Positions 25,791 to 38,220 are shown, counted from the first letter of the stretch. The stretch is DNA of 64,000 nt from Stenopsyche tienmushanensis (GCA_008973525.1 WACJ01000322.1:248001-312000), one strand, 5' to 3'. The notes: generated by a model not told the origin, from the sequence alone. A program made the numbers and translations.

Positions 25791-27741
25791 TCACATCAGC
25801 TGATCGATCTGCAGTTTCCATGATATAACAATGACTTAAATATAATCATATGTTCTTTACTTGATCTCTGTTCACATACATGATGACTTTTCGATGACAT
25901 TGATGGAGTCCGATTCTATAAAATCAAGGCTTTATCTAATATCTTTCATGTTATTCTTGAAAATATTGCTCATTCATGTACTATTATAATTCAAATGTAT
26001 TATAACGCTGATCGAATTTATTTGTATTTGGATTCTTTTATAATGATTTGGGTCCAAATCCTGATTTTAAGATATCGGAAATATCGATCCAGGTTTATAG
26101 ATATTCTTGATATACTATACGTACGTGTAAGATACAATTTGTGGGATAATAACACTTTTTAAGTATATGATAGAACGTCGATGTCAGTCACCCCAATTGG
26201 TTGATACGCACAATAAAAAGCCAATTCGTCAAAGGGTGCAGAAATATTTGCACATGGGGTGACATAATAATGGACATTTCGACAACCGGAACCAATTGCA
26301 ATCCTGCACTCCATGCAATAGTCGGTCAATTTATGCAAAAATTCAGACGGAAGGGGCGTTGCAGATCATTCGAAGCGCTGTCAATGATGTGCATTAAAAC
26401 TGAGTGGATTTTTCCATGGCACGGTGTTCGAATTTAATGGTCGATTGTTCGACATTATTCCAGTGTATCACTTTTAAGGTTAATTGTACGTTTTAATTAT
26501 AAGTATAAAGTGTCATTAAAAGCGAGTTCAACACGGAGAACATTTTACGATTTGCTTATCACAATAATATGCACCGCAATAAAAACGAATGACGAATGAA
26601 ACGCTAGCCTTTTATCATTTCTAATATGACGATAAAAACGCCATAAACTTGTTTTTATTTAGCCGTGCGCACCTAAATTGTACTAAGCCTCATTTATACC
26701 ATGTCTTATAAAACGGTACCATCGAAGAATGCAATTCGATCCTGAATAAATACACGAAAAGCAAATTTTTATCGTCCGAGGAAAAATAGGTTTCGCTTGC
26801 AATTCGTTGGAAGTTCGTACGAAAACGACATATTTTTGATAATCGACATTAAATTAGTAAATGCGATAGTCTATGAGTCAGAAATGATTAGCCCACATCA
26901 ATTTAAAAGCGATAAAACCGATCGGAATTATAATTTATTTTACGATTCCGTGGAAAAATTCAAACCGAAATCACATTGCGATTATGACGAAATTAAGCCG
27001 ATTATTAAATTAATTTGATTGAATTCATGATTTTATTATGTCGGTGACATGAAACGATTTCATGGAAATAAATTGACGACAATGTATAAAACATATGATC
27101 CGATTAGGCCATAATGATATAATTAGGCGCATAAATGAATCAGGATATATCCTCTGATGTATTATCGTATCATAGGATCGATCCGGTACAATCAAAATGA
27201 TTTGGAACTATATGGGGATCATCATACGGAAATAATACCTTATTATGATTATTTATAACTGGCGTCGACTTATTGCAATTATTAAATCGAAATTCGCCAA
27301 TTTTTTAATGAAGAAATGTATGGATTTTAAGTATGATAAAGCTGTGTAAAGTAATACTAAAATATCATCAGGCGGACAGAGTAAATTCAAATATTGATAC
27401 AATTCAAGAAAATAATTGTATTTAATAATGTGGAAACGGAGATTGATCTTCAATGTTGATTGTAGCCAAAATTATGACCTGAGTACAATTTTTGATCTCT
27501 GATTCAAAAATGTAATATTTAAGAAGGTACATTTTAAAAGGCGTTTTCACGCTTAACAAGTCGTATTTTCATCTACAAATAAAAAAATTAATTTGGTAAC
27601 ACTTGATTTGGTGCATTGGTAAAATATCATCAACGTTTGTAATTTATTTAGACAATTTAGAAAGGAATTAACGAATGCTGAATTTATAAAAGATGGATTT
27701 CAATTGCTTTCTGTATATGATAAAATTAATATAGAATTATT

Positions 27742-28340
27742 TTAACCCTTTACAGTCCGGGTGTTCGGACGATTTTCGCACGAAACTCACAAAATCTATT
27801 TTTTTTTTGTAAAAGTAATATAATTCTTGAACCAATGAATAGATTGGAACGAAATTTAAGTCACGTATACGTAAGAGTTTACTGCATTGATATATCTAAA
27901 TATGACAGTGGTTTTCAATATGTGGTGCGTGTATCAGTGTAATAAAATATAAAAAAATGAACACTTTTTACTTGAATTGTATGAATAGACATTGATTAAA
28001 TTATTATACATGTAAACACGAACGAAACACGATAACAAATTTCAATCAGTTCATCGTTCTATATAAAAATTACATTTGAATTGTGTATTGAACGTATTCT
28101 ATGACGTATTTGTAAAAATAATTCAATGTTGCAAAATATTTTTTTTAATAAAATTTGCTATATTTCGCTAATGGATGATATTTAAATATATTTTAAACGA
28201 TTAAAATATTGATACATGTGTATACTGTTATCCCCGGAAAAAAAATTAAATCTATATCAAGTTCGTACGACATTTTTTTCAAGCTTAAGTTATGTAATTT
28301 TCATCACGCATAAATGCGGGCACGGATTTTATAGTGTTAA
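27742..28340. mobile_element. Family C TTAA-flanked piggyBac-type element (599 bp), copy 1
   Basis: TTAA flanks at 27742-27745 and 28337-28340. The left end is TTAACCCTTTACAGTCCGGG and the right end on the other strand TTAACACTATAAAATCCGTG. It contains a CAGTGGTTTTCAATATGTGG module (about 27906) that looks like a hAT terminus nested inside. The open frame at its right edge (28216-28461) is repeat sequence, not a gene. Confidence 0.7.
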
Positions 28341-29329
28341 TAAGAATTTTAATTTTTCGTTAATTTTAAGTTGCTGCAAATCTAATTATTTAGAGACGGC
28401 TCTGCCCTATATTGTTATCTGCCTCAAAATTTGCTTTTTTGGATCCAAAATCCAAAAATAGGCTAAATCTGAACTAAGACGATCGAAATTTCTGATCTAA
28501 TAAATATATCGGAATTTGAGCCTGAACCTTTATAATAATGTCCAGAAACTAACACATTATTCCAAAACTCGGTCGATTACATTTGAAACATTTTTCGATG
28601 TTTCCGACATGAACTCAATTACAGATGCGCATTTTGCTATCGACGTTTGGAAATTATAACATCAAAAATCACCTTGAATTCGTTTTAACCATTTTAGAAT
28701 TCACGTCATCCTTATCTGCGCTGTAAATATGAATATGAACCAACACATGGAATAAGACGATACCCAACACCATCGCGCTCCGACACAATGCTCTGTATAT
28801 AATAGGAAATGGAGTGTAATTGCTGTTAATTGTTTATTTATCTCCATGTATTAATATAATCGTTATTTTCGTATATAAACACCTGACCTTTGCTGGCGGA
28901 ACGACGCCAGAATACGGGTAGTGGTACGAAAATGTCTGCACAAAGGAAGACATGTCTTTTTTGTTACACGAGAAATAATTCATTCGTTAATGCGCCTCAT
29001 TTATGGTTTGGTTTTTTAATACAAATTTACATATCTGCAATGAGCTAGAATGAGGGAAACAATGAAAAGCAATTTAGCTTGCGCACGTGCATCAATTGAG
29101 CATGCATAATTCATGCAGCGATGGATATTATTACATGTTTATAGCGATTGTATAAAAGTGGTCGTGAATGGCCCGAAATATGAGTGGTATGTGGCAATTC
29201 GACGGAACGGCCGAAGAATTTGCCAATTTGAGTGACCCGGTTTCGAACGGGTTAACTCGAAAGGTGACGATTCGATTTGGATGCGCTTAACGTTCAATGC
29301 TCACCGATCGAGCGAATCATATTCTTCCT

Positions 29330-29521
29330 CTCAACACATTTTAGTCGGGACATTAGTACTGTGTTTCTTCGCGATTAGCGCTGTAATGCGGGAAACATGG
29401 TACTGTGTTTTTTCACAATTAGTACATGTAATGCGAGATAAGTAGTACGTTTAGTATTTATTCACATGGATATTTACTATCAAAAGTATTACATCGATCG
29501 TTGTAAATAGTAAACATCCAT
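29330..29521. mobile_element. Decayed family B-like end, a short tandem duplication and a hairpin
   Basis: CTCAACACATTTTAGTCGGG (from 29330) resembles the family B left end with TTAA altered. It is followed by a diverged tandem duplication: unit 1 is 29350-29393, unit 2 is 29394-29440, both with a GTACTGTGTTT core and GTAATGCG. A 15-bp stem (ATGGATATTTACTAT at 29466 and its complement ending at 29521) closes the region. Confidence 0.45.
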
Positions 29522-31055
29522 TTTATTCTTGCTACATCATTCAAGCGATGCAGTTATTTGGGGTGAGTGGTAATACAAAAATTCGTTCAAAAGCATTTGC
29601 AAATCTTGAAGTTATAACAAGTCTCACATAATATTTCGCTCGCGATAATGCCAAACTCGCGCGCATCATTGCCCGACAAAAGTGTGTTAATCTATTCATT
29701 ATCGGACATGGGCAATATGGATTTATATATGGTGATTTCCCATTGATTTCCACATTATATTAAACCCAAATGCTCGCGTGTAAATCTAAATCGAAGAACA
29801 TAATTTCATCATAGCATCAATTTTGGGATATTTATCGCAGTTATAATTTGATATTTTGTATCTGAAAAAATAATTACTGAGACGATTGATTTTGCACTTC
29901 ATTGCTAGGATGAACAATTCGGGGTGATGATTTAAAAGCTACATCAAAACATTGTTTATCGTGTAATATTCTATAAGCGATTGTCAAGGCACTTTCACGG
30001 TTTTTCGGGCATCTATCCCAATATTATATTTTTTAACATATTTTTCAGCCTTGCATTCATTTTTAGTTCTTGTTGCAATCACACACAGCTTTCTATTTAA
30101 ATGGGATTCAATGAAACTGGAGGCCAAAGCTCAATCCCTTGGAGCTTGCTGAACGTCTCCTCTCAATACAAGAGTTTGACATCGCGGATGATTAAGCGGT
30201 CTTTCGTTTCTTTATTTTTTGTGTCTTGTTTCTCAAGAATAAACGAAATGATCGAGCATATTTCTAAGCTCGAAGAAATAGTTTACGCCACTTTTTAATC
30301 AAATCAAAGGAAAACAATATGTCGAGGCAAATTGAACCTATTTGTTAAATATAAAGCAATTATTACGCTTGGGTATGGAATCCATAAAGATGATACAAAA
30401 TGACATCGGAAAACATGAAATATTTCCCTGGAAAAGCTTCCAATGGAGATCGCCTACATCCGATAACAATTTAAGTAGATAAATATATATTAGATGTATT
30501 TGAACAATTTTTCCTACCCAAAATATGAACGAATATGAATAGAAAAACGTACTAGAACAAATATTTTTTTCCAATCCGCAAGTAGGTAATACGATATGCT
30601 TACTCGGTAAGTGGACTTCAAACATTGATTTTTTAGCGTTTTGGTGCGATTTTTTTATCGCTGCGGGGAAAAACTCGTTTGAATGATCTTATACAATTAA
30701 ATATTTGCATTATTACTTTTTTACGCTAAAGACCAAAGTCTCATTCGATTGAATTTTTAATGAAACGCTTGTGTCTTGGGGGGGTGTAAAATCGTTTACG
30801 GTTCAATAGCACCTTGCGAATTTTCCCACGAAAGCGCTGCATAATGGTTGCAATTAATCGTCTAATGTGGCGCATTTAAAACTGTGGTCCGCGGATTCCA
30901 TGAATATTTCATGGACACCTTTGAAAATTTTCGGATACATATTTAAAACTGGCAATAAATATCGTACGTGTCATGGAGATTTATTAAATATGCAATTCTA
31001 GTGCAGAAGTCTGTATTTTATAACATAAATTTGATATGCTTAATTATTTTGATCT

Positions 31056-31330
31056 TTAACACATTCCCGTCGGGTTCCGCATTGTATTGTCTTTCAATTG
31101 ACGTAGGGCGAATTTGTAGAAATTTGCAATATTAGAAAAAAATGCTCTATCTTTTTAACTAGTAATACTTCTGATATACAAATATGAGTAGAACTAAAGT
31201 AGGACTTTTTGAGAAGAACTGATTTTTCATGTATCTCATTTTTTAGACGTAGAAGAGAAATTTCTGCAAAATTCTGCAAGATTTCATAAATCCACTCTGT
31301 TTGCATCCGATGAATTTGGGAGTGCTTGTA
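31056..31330 (+). mobile_element. Family A piggyBac-type MITE, left portion
   Basis: It begins TTAACACATTCCCGTCGGGT at 31056 and continues with the family A interior (GCAATATTAG, AAAATGCTCTA). The right end could not be placed; homology fades by about 31330. It may instead be the left end of a longer element closing at 32464. Confidence 0.5.
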
Positions 31331-32227
31331 ATTTTTTAAAATGACAAACTCGATTTACTTGTTAAAAAATTGGAATTTGTCCCAAAAATAAAATTTAAAG
31401 GCCAATTAATGTCACTACTGAAATAAAAATGTTTTCGTCCATCAACCTGTTGGGAGAAATGATTCGCCCATTTATCATAAGCAAATCTCACCACCCAGTG
31501 ATTGTCAAATTTATTAATTATGAGGAGCATTTAAAGATAATTAAAATCGCTTTTCACATGTAATTGCAAATTTTTTTCTGGTAATTCTATTCGCAATTAC
31601 ATTTCGATGCTTGGGAATCATCCGCGTATTATTAATCGTATCCGCTGACCGATCAAACGGTTCCATTTAATGAATATTAGAAAAAACCGAAATTTCTAAG
31701 CACATTCGGATAGTGGCATTGACGAATGCTGGAACATTTGAGAAATGACCATTTTATGATTGTTATTGGATTGTCTGGGATGCTATGCCGATTAATTTTG
31801 TGGTATTTAATTGCCGGGTAGGGTATATGATTCATATCTGACGAATCAAACGGGTCTCGCTCATTATTCTCGGCCAGGATTGACTTTGATTCATTAGTTT
31901 TCTTTCTCATTCTTCTCATTGTGCTCTTTTTTTGGGTATAAATACTAATTTATTATGATCGTGATTAAATTCTGTGTACATATGTGTACGATTATTACCC
32001 TTTGGGTGCACAAAAAAACGCAGAGTCGTTAAAGAAACCGTCCGTCAAATTTTAACGAATGCGAAAAGTTCGATTAAGCCCGATAAAAAATTGCCAGAAT
32101 TACCAGGAATTTATGCTGATCGTTTAATCTGATCGTATGATGCGGTTTTCCTACTATACGTCGTCATTATATAAATATTGTAGAATAGAGTGGATGCAAT
32201 GGTAGAACTTGCAAAACGAAATAATTA

Positions 32228-32464
32228 TGAACACATTCTCATTTGTGTATTTGCAAAAATTTATAATATTAGAAATTTACTATTTTAAGTAGCTTCTAGA
32301 AAAAAACGAAGAAAATGTTTAAGACATCTTACTGTATATATATAAATATGTAAACATAACATTAGATTTTAAGCTGTAATGCGCCTATATTAATTTTTAT
32401 GTTCCGCGTCTATTGATAATACCTGAATAACGCACACATGCGTAACCCGACGGAAATGTGTTAA
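32228..32464 (+). mobile_element. Family A piggyBac-type MITE
   Basis: The left end is decayed (GAACACATTCTCATTTGTGT). The right end at 32461-32464 reads GCGTAACCCGACGGAAATG followed by TGTTAA, the family A terminus. The interior matches the copy at 36012, including the ATATATAAATATG block. Confidence 0.6.
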
Positions 32465-33383
32465 TGAACAGAGAAATAGATTATTCAATTTCGATCTAAA
32501 AACTCATAAAGATCTAGAATTTATCGAAGAATTGGAGCTATATTTTTTAAATGAAGACCACTGAAATAATCATACATGTCTAATCGTCGTTAAAAAATTA
32601 TAGGAACCGATTGATTGTATTTTACGTGGGCTTAGTGATGGTTTATCAATGAATCAAGGTATGTTTCATTGATAATTTATAAGCAAATAGTCATACCGGA
32701 AGAACACTCTTTCAACGTTGTTCATTTTGTATTGAAATTATTAAAAGTATAGAACTTGTATCTTTGATAATTTTTCACATGTTTGATATGTGCGCTCATT
32801 TATCAAATTTTATCATTGGCAAATAGTGGTATCGATAATATTTTACCATGTGTATGAAACAATTGTGAATTGTTCATTTAAAAAAATCTATGAATTATGA
32901 CGCACGATAAAGGTTGATTGTTTGCTATGGCAGTGGTGGATTTGTGTTTGTAAAATTTTGTAATTAGTTTATAAATATTTGATGGTTGAACTCAACAGGG
33001 GTTGAATCCTATAGGATTTTAACAGTCGGATTTGATTAGGATGAGAAATCCACTATCAAATTATAAGCAAAAGTAGAGGGTAATAAACATCTGATTTTTT
33101 ATCGTTTGTATTTCCGTGATAACATTTGAGCTGGATCAAATGTATATTACTATGCAGACCTGGATTTGCAACGATTCAAGTTTGCACATATGGTTAGAGA
33201 ATAAGTTTTAAGATCTTTTTTATTTCGTATGCCAAATTGAGCAAGCAAATGAGTTTCAAATTTGGTTTTGAAGCAAGTAAATATAGTCATTTTGGGATCA
33301 AATACGGCTAATGTGAATAAAAGCAGCAAAGTTTTTGTTGTGCAAAATGAATTCATTTTTGGGTTCTTAGTTCTTTGCAAGTC

Positions 33384-33446
33384 CACTCAATAAGTGTGTA
33401 GGATTTTTTATCACATGAAAAAAAAATCCTACGAACTTATTGAGTG
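33384..33446. mobile_element. Family M solo hairpin, copy 4
   Basis: CACTCAATAAGTGTGTAGGA plus TTTTTT faces its complement AAAAAATCCTACGAACTTAT plus TGAGTG across an 11-base loop. The stem is 26 bp with two mismatches. It has lost the middle present in copies 1 and 3. Confidence 0.75.
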
Positions 33447-34199
33447 ATGTGTTTTTTATTGTGTAATTTGTAGAAAAAAGTTGCTCATCAAAGATCAGAT
33501 TTATATCAAACTTACTATTATGATTATTCTACAATAAATAAGAGACGTGGGTTTCGCTGTATTTTTTCATGTGAAAGTGTTCCTGCTCATAGAAAGCAGG
33601 TCTCCATTTCGAATTACATATCTATAAAATAGTCAAATCAGTTGATTGATCAACATTACATGCCTAATTTGTCCATTTGTCCAAAATGCACATCAAACAG
33701 TAACTTTTTTTGAATGCAGATGGAAGATTTTCATCACCCTAAATATGAAAATTTGCTTATTGATGAATCTATCCATTGTAAAATAACCTTCACCGCTAAA
33801 CAAAATTTTGCTTGAAAAAAACGTATCTCTCGTTCGTTGTTCGATAATAATATAAATGCATTTTTACAATGTATATATTTATCCATGGTTCAAATTGTAA
33901 CATCTTCTACCAAAATAGCATGGCTTATGTCATTTGAAAAGATGTCCCATGTAAACATTATATAGTATTGATATATAAGCGTCGCATTTGGATGACCTTA
34001 TACGTTGTTGAAATTAATGTAAATCTCTATCTAAGCACATCAAATACTGCAAAATAGGATGAAAAACATTCAGTAAAATGAGTGGTGCTTATGGTGAACA
34101 TTATAGAATTTTGATAAATGTGTAAATTAGTGGTGTTTATGATAATAAACAATCGTTATTGTCTTGTATGCACATAAAGAGCCATGCAAAGATGTGTAA

Positions 34200-34800
34200 A
34201 CACGAAGGCTCGCCACGATATGATAGGGTACATATAAATTTAATCTCGTTTTATAAACGAGTCGAGACCATCCCAGTGCATTTAAGAAACGCCAGTCTCG
34301 GCGAGGTTGATTAATTAAGCCGGGGTTGATGGGTTAAACAACACCTCTTAGCGCTCGTGCATTGTTTATAATGAAATGTATCTCACGGGAGAGTACATTA
34401 AGCAGCTCAACGCCCGAAGCACAAACGGAGCGGATCCACACCATTTGATCGATACCCGACTATCCTGCCATCCGAATGAATGATCGCTTCGATCTATTGC
34501 CTTCAATTCTAATTAGATCGAGCGAATGCGCCCTCTGCCCCCCTAATCGTCGAGCTTTATAAGCTCGACCGAGAGCTTTCTAATCATCCACTCGGAATCC
34601 CATCATCGATCGCTTTTTTCGTCTTCGAATCGAGGAAATCGGATCGACGTTGAATGCGCATCATTTTTATAATTGTTATTTATGAAGTTCGATACGAATA
34701 TGGTAGCAAATTGCAACTGCGCGCCGCTCGTGCATCTCGAATTTGATGCCTCCATTATGCCGGCCGAACCTTTTTTCCATCGTAAATGATCATAATCGAA
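34200..34800. other. GC-richer island immediately upstream of the ARID exon
   Basis: It is CG-rich in words such as CGCCAGTCTCGGCGAGG and TAGATCGAGCGAATGCG, has no repeat-family match and lies within 700 bases of the exon. It could hold intronic splicing or transcriptional control elements. Confidence 0.3.
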
Positions 34801-34837
34801 TCAATTAATCATGTTTCTCGAGATTGTTTTGATCCAA

Positions 34838-34866
34838 ATATTAATTAGATTTTTTGTCTGTTACAG
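34838..34866 (+). promoter_or_regulatory. 3' splice site of the ARID exon
   Basis: A pyrimidine tract (TTTTTTGTCTGTTACAG) ends in AG at 34865-34866. ATTAAT at about 34839 is a plausible branch-point region about 20 bases upstream. The junction makes the downstream frame match ARID3 proteins without a gap. Confidence 0.85.
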
Positions 34867-34939
34867 TTGTACGAAATCAACGATGATCCAAAGAGAAAAG
34901 AGTTCCTCGACGACCTGTTCTCGTTTATGCAGAAAAGAG
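34867..34939 (+). CDS. retn: Internal exon of an ARID3 / Dead ringer (Retained) type transcription factor, N-terminal part of the ARID domain
   Basis: The exon translates in frame 0 to 24 complete residues starting LYEINDDPKRKEFLDDLF and ending in MQKR, and leaves one base (G) of a split glycine codon. This is the highly conserved first helix region of the ARID domain in the ARID3/Dead ringer/Bright family, nuclear factors that bind AT-rich DNA. The acceptor is TTTTTTGTCTGTTACAG (ending 34866). The donor is GAG|GTAAGC (GT at 34940), and it interrupts the domain right after MQKRG, where ARID3 genes are known to carry an intron. The open frame runs on to 35082, but residues past the donor do not resemble ARID and are intronic. 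The exon is phase 0 at its start and phase 1 at its end, 73 bases. The rest of the domain (the part starting TPINR in relatives) is absent from the following 29 kb. In insects there is normally one ARID3 gene, retn/dri, so I use that symbol; orthology itself is inferred. Confidence 0.93.
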
Positions 34940-34945
34940 GTAAGC
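34940..34945 (+). promoter_or_regulatory. 5' splice site of the ARID exon
   Basis: GAG|GTAAGC is close to the metazoan donor consensus and falls at the point where homology to the ARID domain stops. It leaves the codon phase (one base of Gly) expected for this family. Confidence 0.85.
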
Positions 34946-35720
34946 GCTTCAATCATTCGAGCATCTTCTTCATCGGCGGATTTGTCTGCAAGGGGTCGAA
35001 TTTGGATGACCGTATTTTGAATAACACGCGAGTCACGAAAGAGTACAAATTCGCTGTTAAAATCATGGACAGTTTAAAATAACGGCATTTAATCATGTCT
35101 AAATTCTTAGGCATGGCTGGCTAAAAGCTGAGATGGATGCAAATTTTCAATAATATCAACTTGTTTGATTGATTGAAATAGTTAAATACAAGCATACGTA
35201 AATATTTCGTGAATTTTGCATAAACAATATGAGCAAAAATAAATATTTATCTTAAGGATTTGGCCCCTTGTGAGAATTTGTTTACATATAAATTCATTGT
35301 GTATTTGATTGATATTTGCATTATGGTTATTTTTAACAATGACGATAAATAATACATTATTTTCATATAGCGTTAATCTAAAAGTTTGCATGAAAAGTGC
35401 AAAATATTACGAATCAGTAGTAAAAAAATCGGATTTGAATAACAAAAATTTATTCAATATTAGGATGATACAAGAATTTGAAAGTCATCCTTTAATTTTA
35501 TTCAATATTTATATACAATGGAGCATTAATAAATTCTTCCTTATTGGCAATAAATTGACCGTTGAATCCCACAGGAATGATTTCAATGTAAAAGGCTTCA
35601 TCAACAAATCTTAAATAAATACAGCTATTAAAGATGCATTAAAATTTATGTCTTTTAACAAGCCAGACGATGCTTATTATTTATATGCTAATAAACGTAC
35701 CGGGGCTTCATTCATACATT

Positions 35721-36015
35721 TTAACACACTTTAGTCGGGCGATGTCGCGTGTGAGCTTGCAAATTTAACGGACGAAATACCATGAGCGACAATATACGCA
35801 TGTAAAAATATAACTTTACAAATACAAAATATTTTTAAGTGAAATTTCATTAAAATTTGCATAATTTCCTAGTTTTTCTAATGACGACACTCGATATGAT
35901 ACTTAAGATTACCCAAATTGAGAAGTACTACTATACTATGTTATGTTAAATCAATATGACATATAGTAGTACTTATCTCAAAGCAATACTATGTATCTCG
36001 ACTGAAGTGTATTAA
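35721..36015. mobile_element. Family B TTAA-flanked MITE, largely self-complementary (295 bp)
   Basis: TTAA flanks both sides (35721-35724 and 36012-36015). The left end starts TTAACACACTTTAGTCGGGC and the right end on the other strand TTAATACACTTCAGTCGAGA. The right half holds a strong hairpin (35918-35981, listed separately). The right TTAA is shared with the family A copy at 36012, so one element landed at the edge of the other. Confidence 0.7.
35918..35981. repeat. 64-base hairpin of microRNA-precursor size inside MITE B
   Basis: The 5' arm TTGAGAAGTACTACTATA pairs with the 3' arm TATAGTAGTACTTATCTCAA with one two-base bulge, then a further TATG/CAT-rich pairing closes on a small AT-rich loop. 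The stem is about 24 pairs. It could fold as RNA from either strand. No evidence of processing is available from sequence alone. Confidence 0.6.
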
Positions 36016-36225
36016 CACATTCCCGTCGGCTTGCGTATAGCATTATCTTTCGCCTGACGCGTATTTGCATTATAAAAAATGCTCTAACTTTTTAATTAGT
36101 GGACAGTTTTTAAAAAAACATCGTAAAAATGTTTAAAATATTTCATTACATACAAATATATAAATATAGTAGTGGTTTTTAAATTGTGGTACGCATACCA
36201 GCGTGATAAAAAATATTTATCTGAA
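36012..36225 (+). mobile_element. Family A piggyBac-type MITE with hAT-like module
   Basis: It begins TTAACACATTCCCGTCGGCT. The TTAA is the right flank of the family B element at 35721. The interior resembles the copies at 32228 and, inverted, 62221-62387. It contains the GTGGTACGCATACCAGCGTG module at about 36186-36205. The right terminus is not visible. Confidence 0.6.
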
Positions 36226-37505
36226 AAGTTTAGCTTCTTCCTTGCCATTATTCAATATTTTTGTACGAATCTCCAACGTAATATATCTTATTTCCCCCAA
36301 GTGTAAGAAATTGGGCATTCAAGTCGCGAAGCCATGACCGCCGTAGAAATAATTAATTCTACGAATCATTTAACATTTTTTAGGTATTACTCCGCTGCGA
36401 AAATGTATATTGTTGCACAATGGACACGATATTACAATGATGTCGCATTTGCATAATTGCCCTCGCTTTTTCGGATTTAAATGCTGCGCCGAAACGGGAA
36501 TATTTTTACGACACATCCGTTAAATATCAAAACGTGCCCGTACGTATGTATATTATTGTTTGGTCCATTTTTTATCTCAACACACCATAAACTGGTTGTT
36601 AATGGTTCCCCATCCTAGAATAGAGATACCGTCACGATGATATATATAATTAACACAATCTTGATTGATCTGCTGAACACGAAAAAAACTTGATCGACAC
36701 GTACTAATGTGTTTTAATTAAGGTTTCAGCTTTCGTACGCTTTGTGTGTAATGAACAAATGTTCAATTCAATATAAACACGAGCCCACTTATCACAATAT
36801 CAAAGCGATGACGGAAAAATCCGCTACCTACCGTGAAACCACTGACAGGGTATATTTATTTGAATAATAAACTCGTTCGATTCTGCGCCATTTAAAAACT
36901 ATTTTATTAATACGCTCTGGGTGGGTAGATTTTGATATTTTAATAAATTATTAACATGAGTCTTGCGCCTTTTTAAATTGGGCGCGACGCGATCGCGCTC
37001 CTGATTAATTAACATAAACGATTTTTTAGTTCTATTATTGTGTCGTGCGAGAACTTAATACTTCATACTTGATAGCGAGTAAATGTTGCACATCAATTGA
37101 CGTGAATATGTTAAATTCATAAATTTGGATTTGCGCCAGTTCGGTGTATTTCGGCTGCCAAGTCGTTGCAACCCTCTCATTCAGTCCAGTGCCGAAATTG
37201 TTATTTTTTATGAAAGCAATGCCATTTTGTATTGACGACGAATATACACTCCATTGAAAAATGGCACTATATCTTGGGTTTTGTATTATTAGTGTTTAAA
37301 ATAATTGTTAGTCGCTGTTCTAGTTCACCGGGTTCTACGTGTGGAAATATTGCTCGTATGATGTCTGGACCTTTGATGCCAGGCGTCTTCAAGTCGCATG
37401 TATATTGTTCATAGATATTTACTTTTTAACAAAAAATAATATAAAAACCTATTTAAAATTCCATAATTACAAAAATATTTATTGAAATAATAACGACTAA
37501 AAATA

Positions 37506-37645
37506 TTAACACATTCCCATCGGGTTACGCATTGCATTGTCTTTCACTCGACACGATACATATTTGCAATTGAATCACATGGCTAAAGACGCATAGATGC
37601 GTCCACCTATAGTGCGCACATATGCGTAACCCGACGGGAATGTGT

Positions 37646-37647
<2 letters not shown>
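37506..37647. mobile_element. Short complete family A MITE (about 140 bp)
   Basis: The left end is TTAACACATTCCCATCGGGT. The right end on the opposite strand reads AACACATTCCCGTCGGGTTA. The two terminal repeats are nearly identical over about 27 bp. The TTAA at the left is intact; at the right it reads TTAT and merges with the TA microsatellite. It has no coding capacity and is the clearest reference copy of the family. Confidence 0.8.

Positions 37648-37680
<33 letters not shown>
37648..37680. repeat. TA dinucleotide microsatellite
   Basis: About 16 uninterrupted TA units directly follow the family A MITE at 37506-37647. Confidence 0.95.
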
Positions 37681-37684
<4 letters not shown>

Positions 37685-37934
37685 GAATTAGCGAATTGGG
37701 ATTTAAAACATGAATCATCTAAAATATCTGATCCAATCATTCAATCAAATTGTATCGTTAGTTTCAGTCTATTTAGAATTAACCCTCTGGATTTTTGGAT
37801 GATTTTTTTCTAATGAAGATAACTACACAGAGAACCATTTGTATTTTTATATGTAGCTAACCGATATCAAGCGCATTGCCACCATAGAAGTAATAATTCT
37901 AAAAATATCGTTTGTTGGATTTATTATAAATATG

Positions 37935-38220
37935 AACAAACATTGATTTTTATATATAAGATATATGTAAGTTAATTATACTACGCTTATATTATTTGAG
38001 AAAGTACAAACAATAAGTTGGCAAAGTTTTATTGCAATCGAATCAACGGTATGGCAGCGCATTAAATACGGACAAACAAACATTGATTTTTATATATTAG
38101 ACTATGCTTATGTTACTCGCGAAATTCTTAACAATAAGTGAACGAAGTTTTATTGCAATTTAATGAACGGTATGGCAGCGCATTTCACACGAACAAAACT
38201 CAATTCATTTTTATGTATTA
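37935..38220. repeat. Diverged tandem repeat, two units and a partial third
   Basis: Units begin AACAAACATTGATTTTTATA at about 37935 and 38075, with a third start (AACAAAACTCAATTCATTTT) at about 38192. Each contains CGGTATGGCAGCGCATT near its end. Unit lengths are about 140 and 117 bases. It resembles a small satellite-like array. Confidence 0.7.

Larger units (their letters stand above)
1..34866 (+). other. Intron upstream of the ARID exon (5' end outside the window)
   Basis: No open frame here resembles a host protein, and every frame longer than about 80 codons lacks recognisable domains or lies in a repeat. The stretch holds the recursive splice candidate at 3880, MITE families A, B-like, C, K and M, a mariner relic, hAT-like pieces and several GC-richer islands, listed separately. 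It could in part be intergenic if the true first exon lies inside and is noncoding. Confidence 0.6.

Noticed and set aside
28216..28461. Similar frames at 28216-28461 and 61720-61929
   Set aside because: Both are the right ends of family C MITEs; the peptides diverge by frame shifts.
34940..35082. Open frame continuing past the ARID exon to 35082
   Set aside because: Similarity to ARID proteins stops exactly at a consensus donor; the continuation is intron read-through.
36375..36396. ATTTTTTAG|GTATTA as a ratchet point
   Set aside because: Acceptor is acceptable but GTATTA is a poor donor and there is no good branch-point motif.
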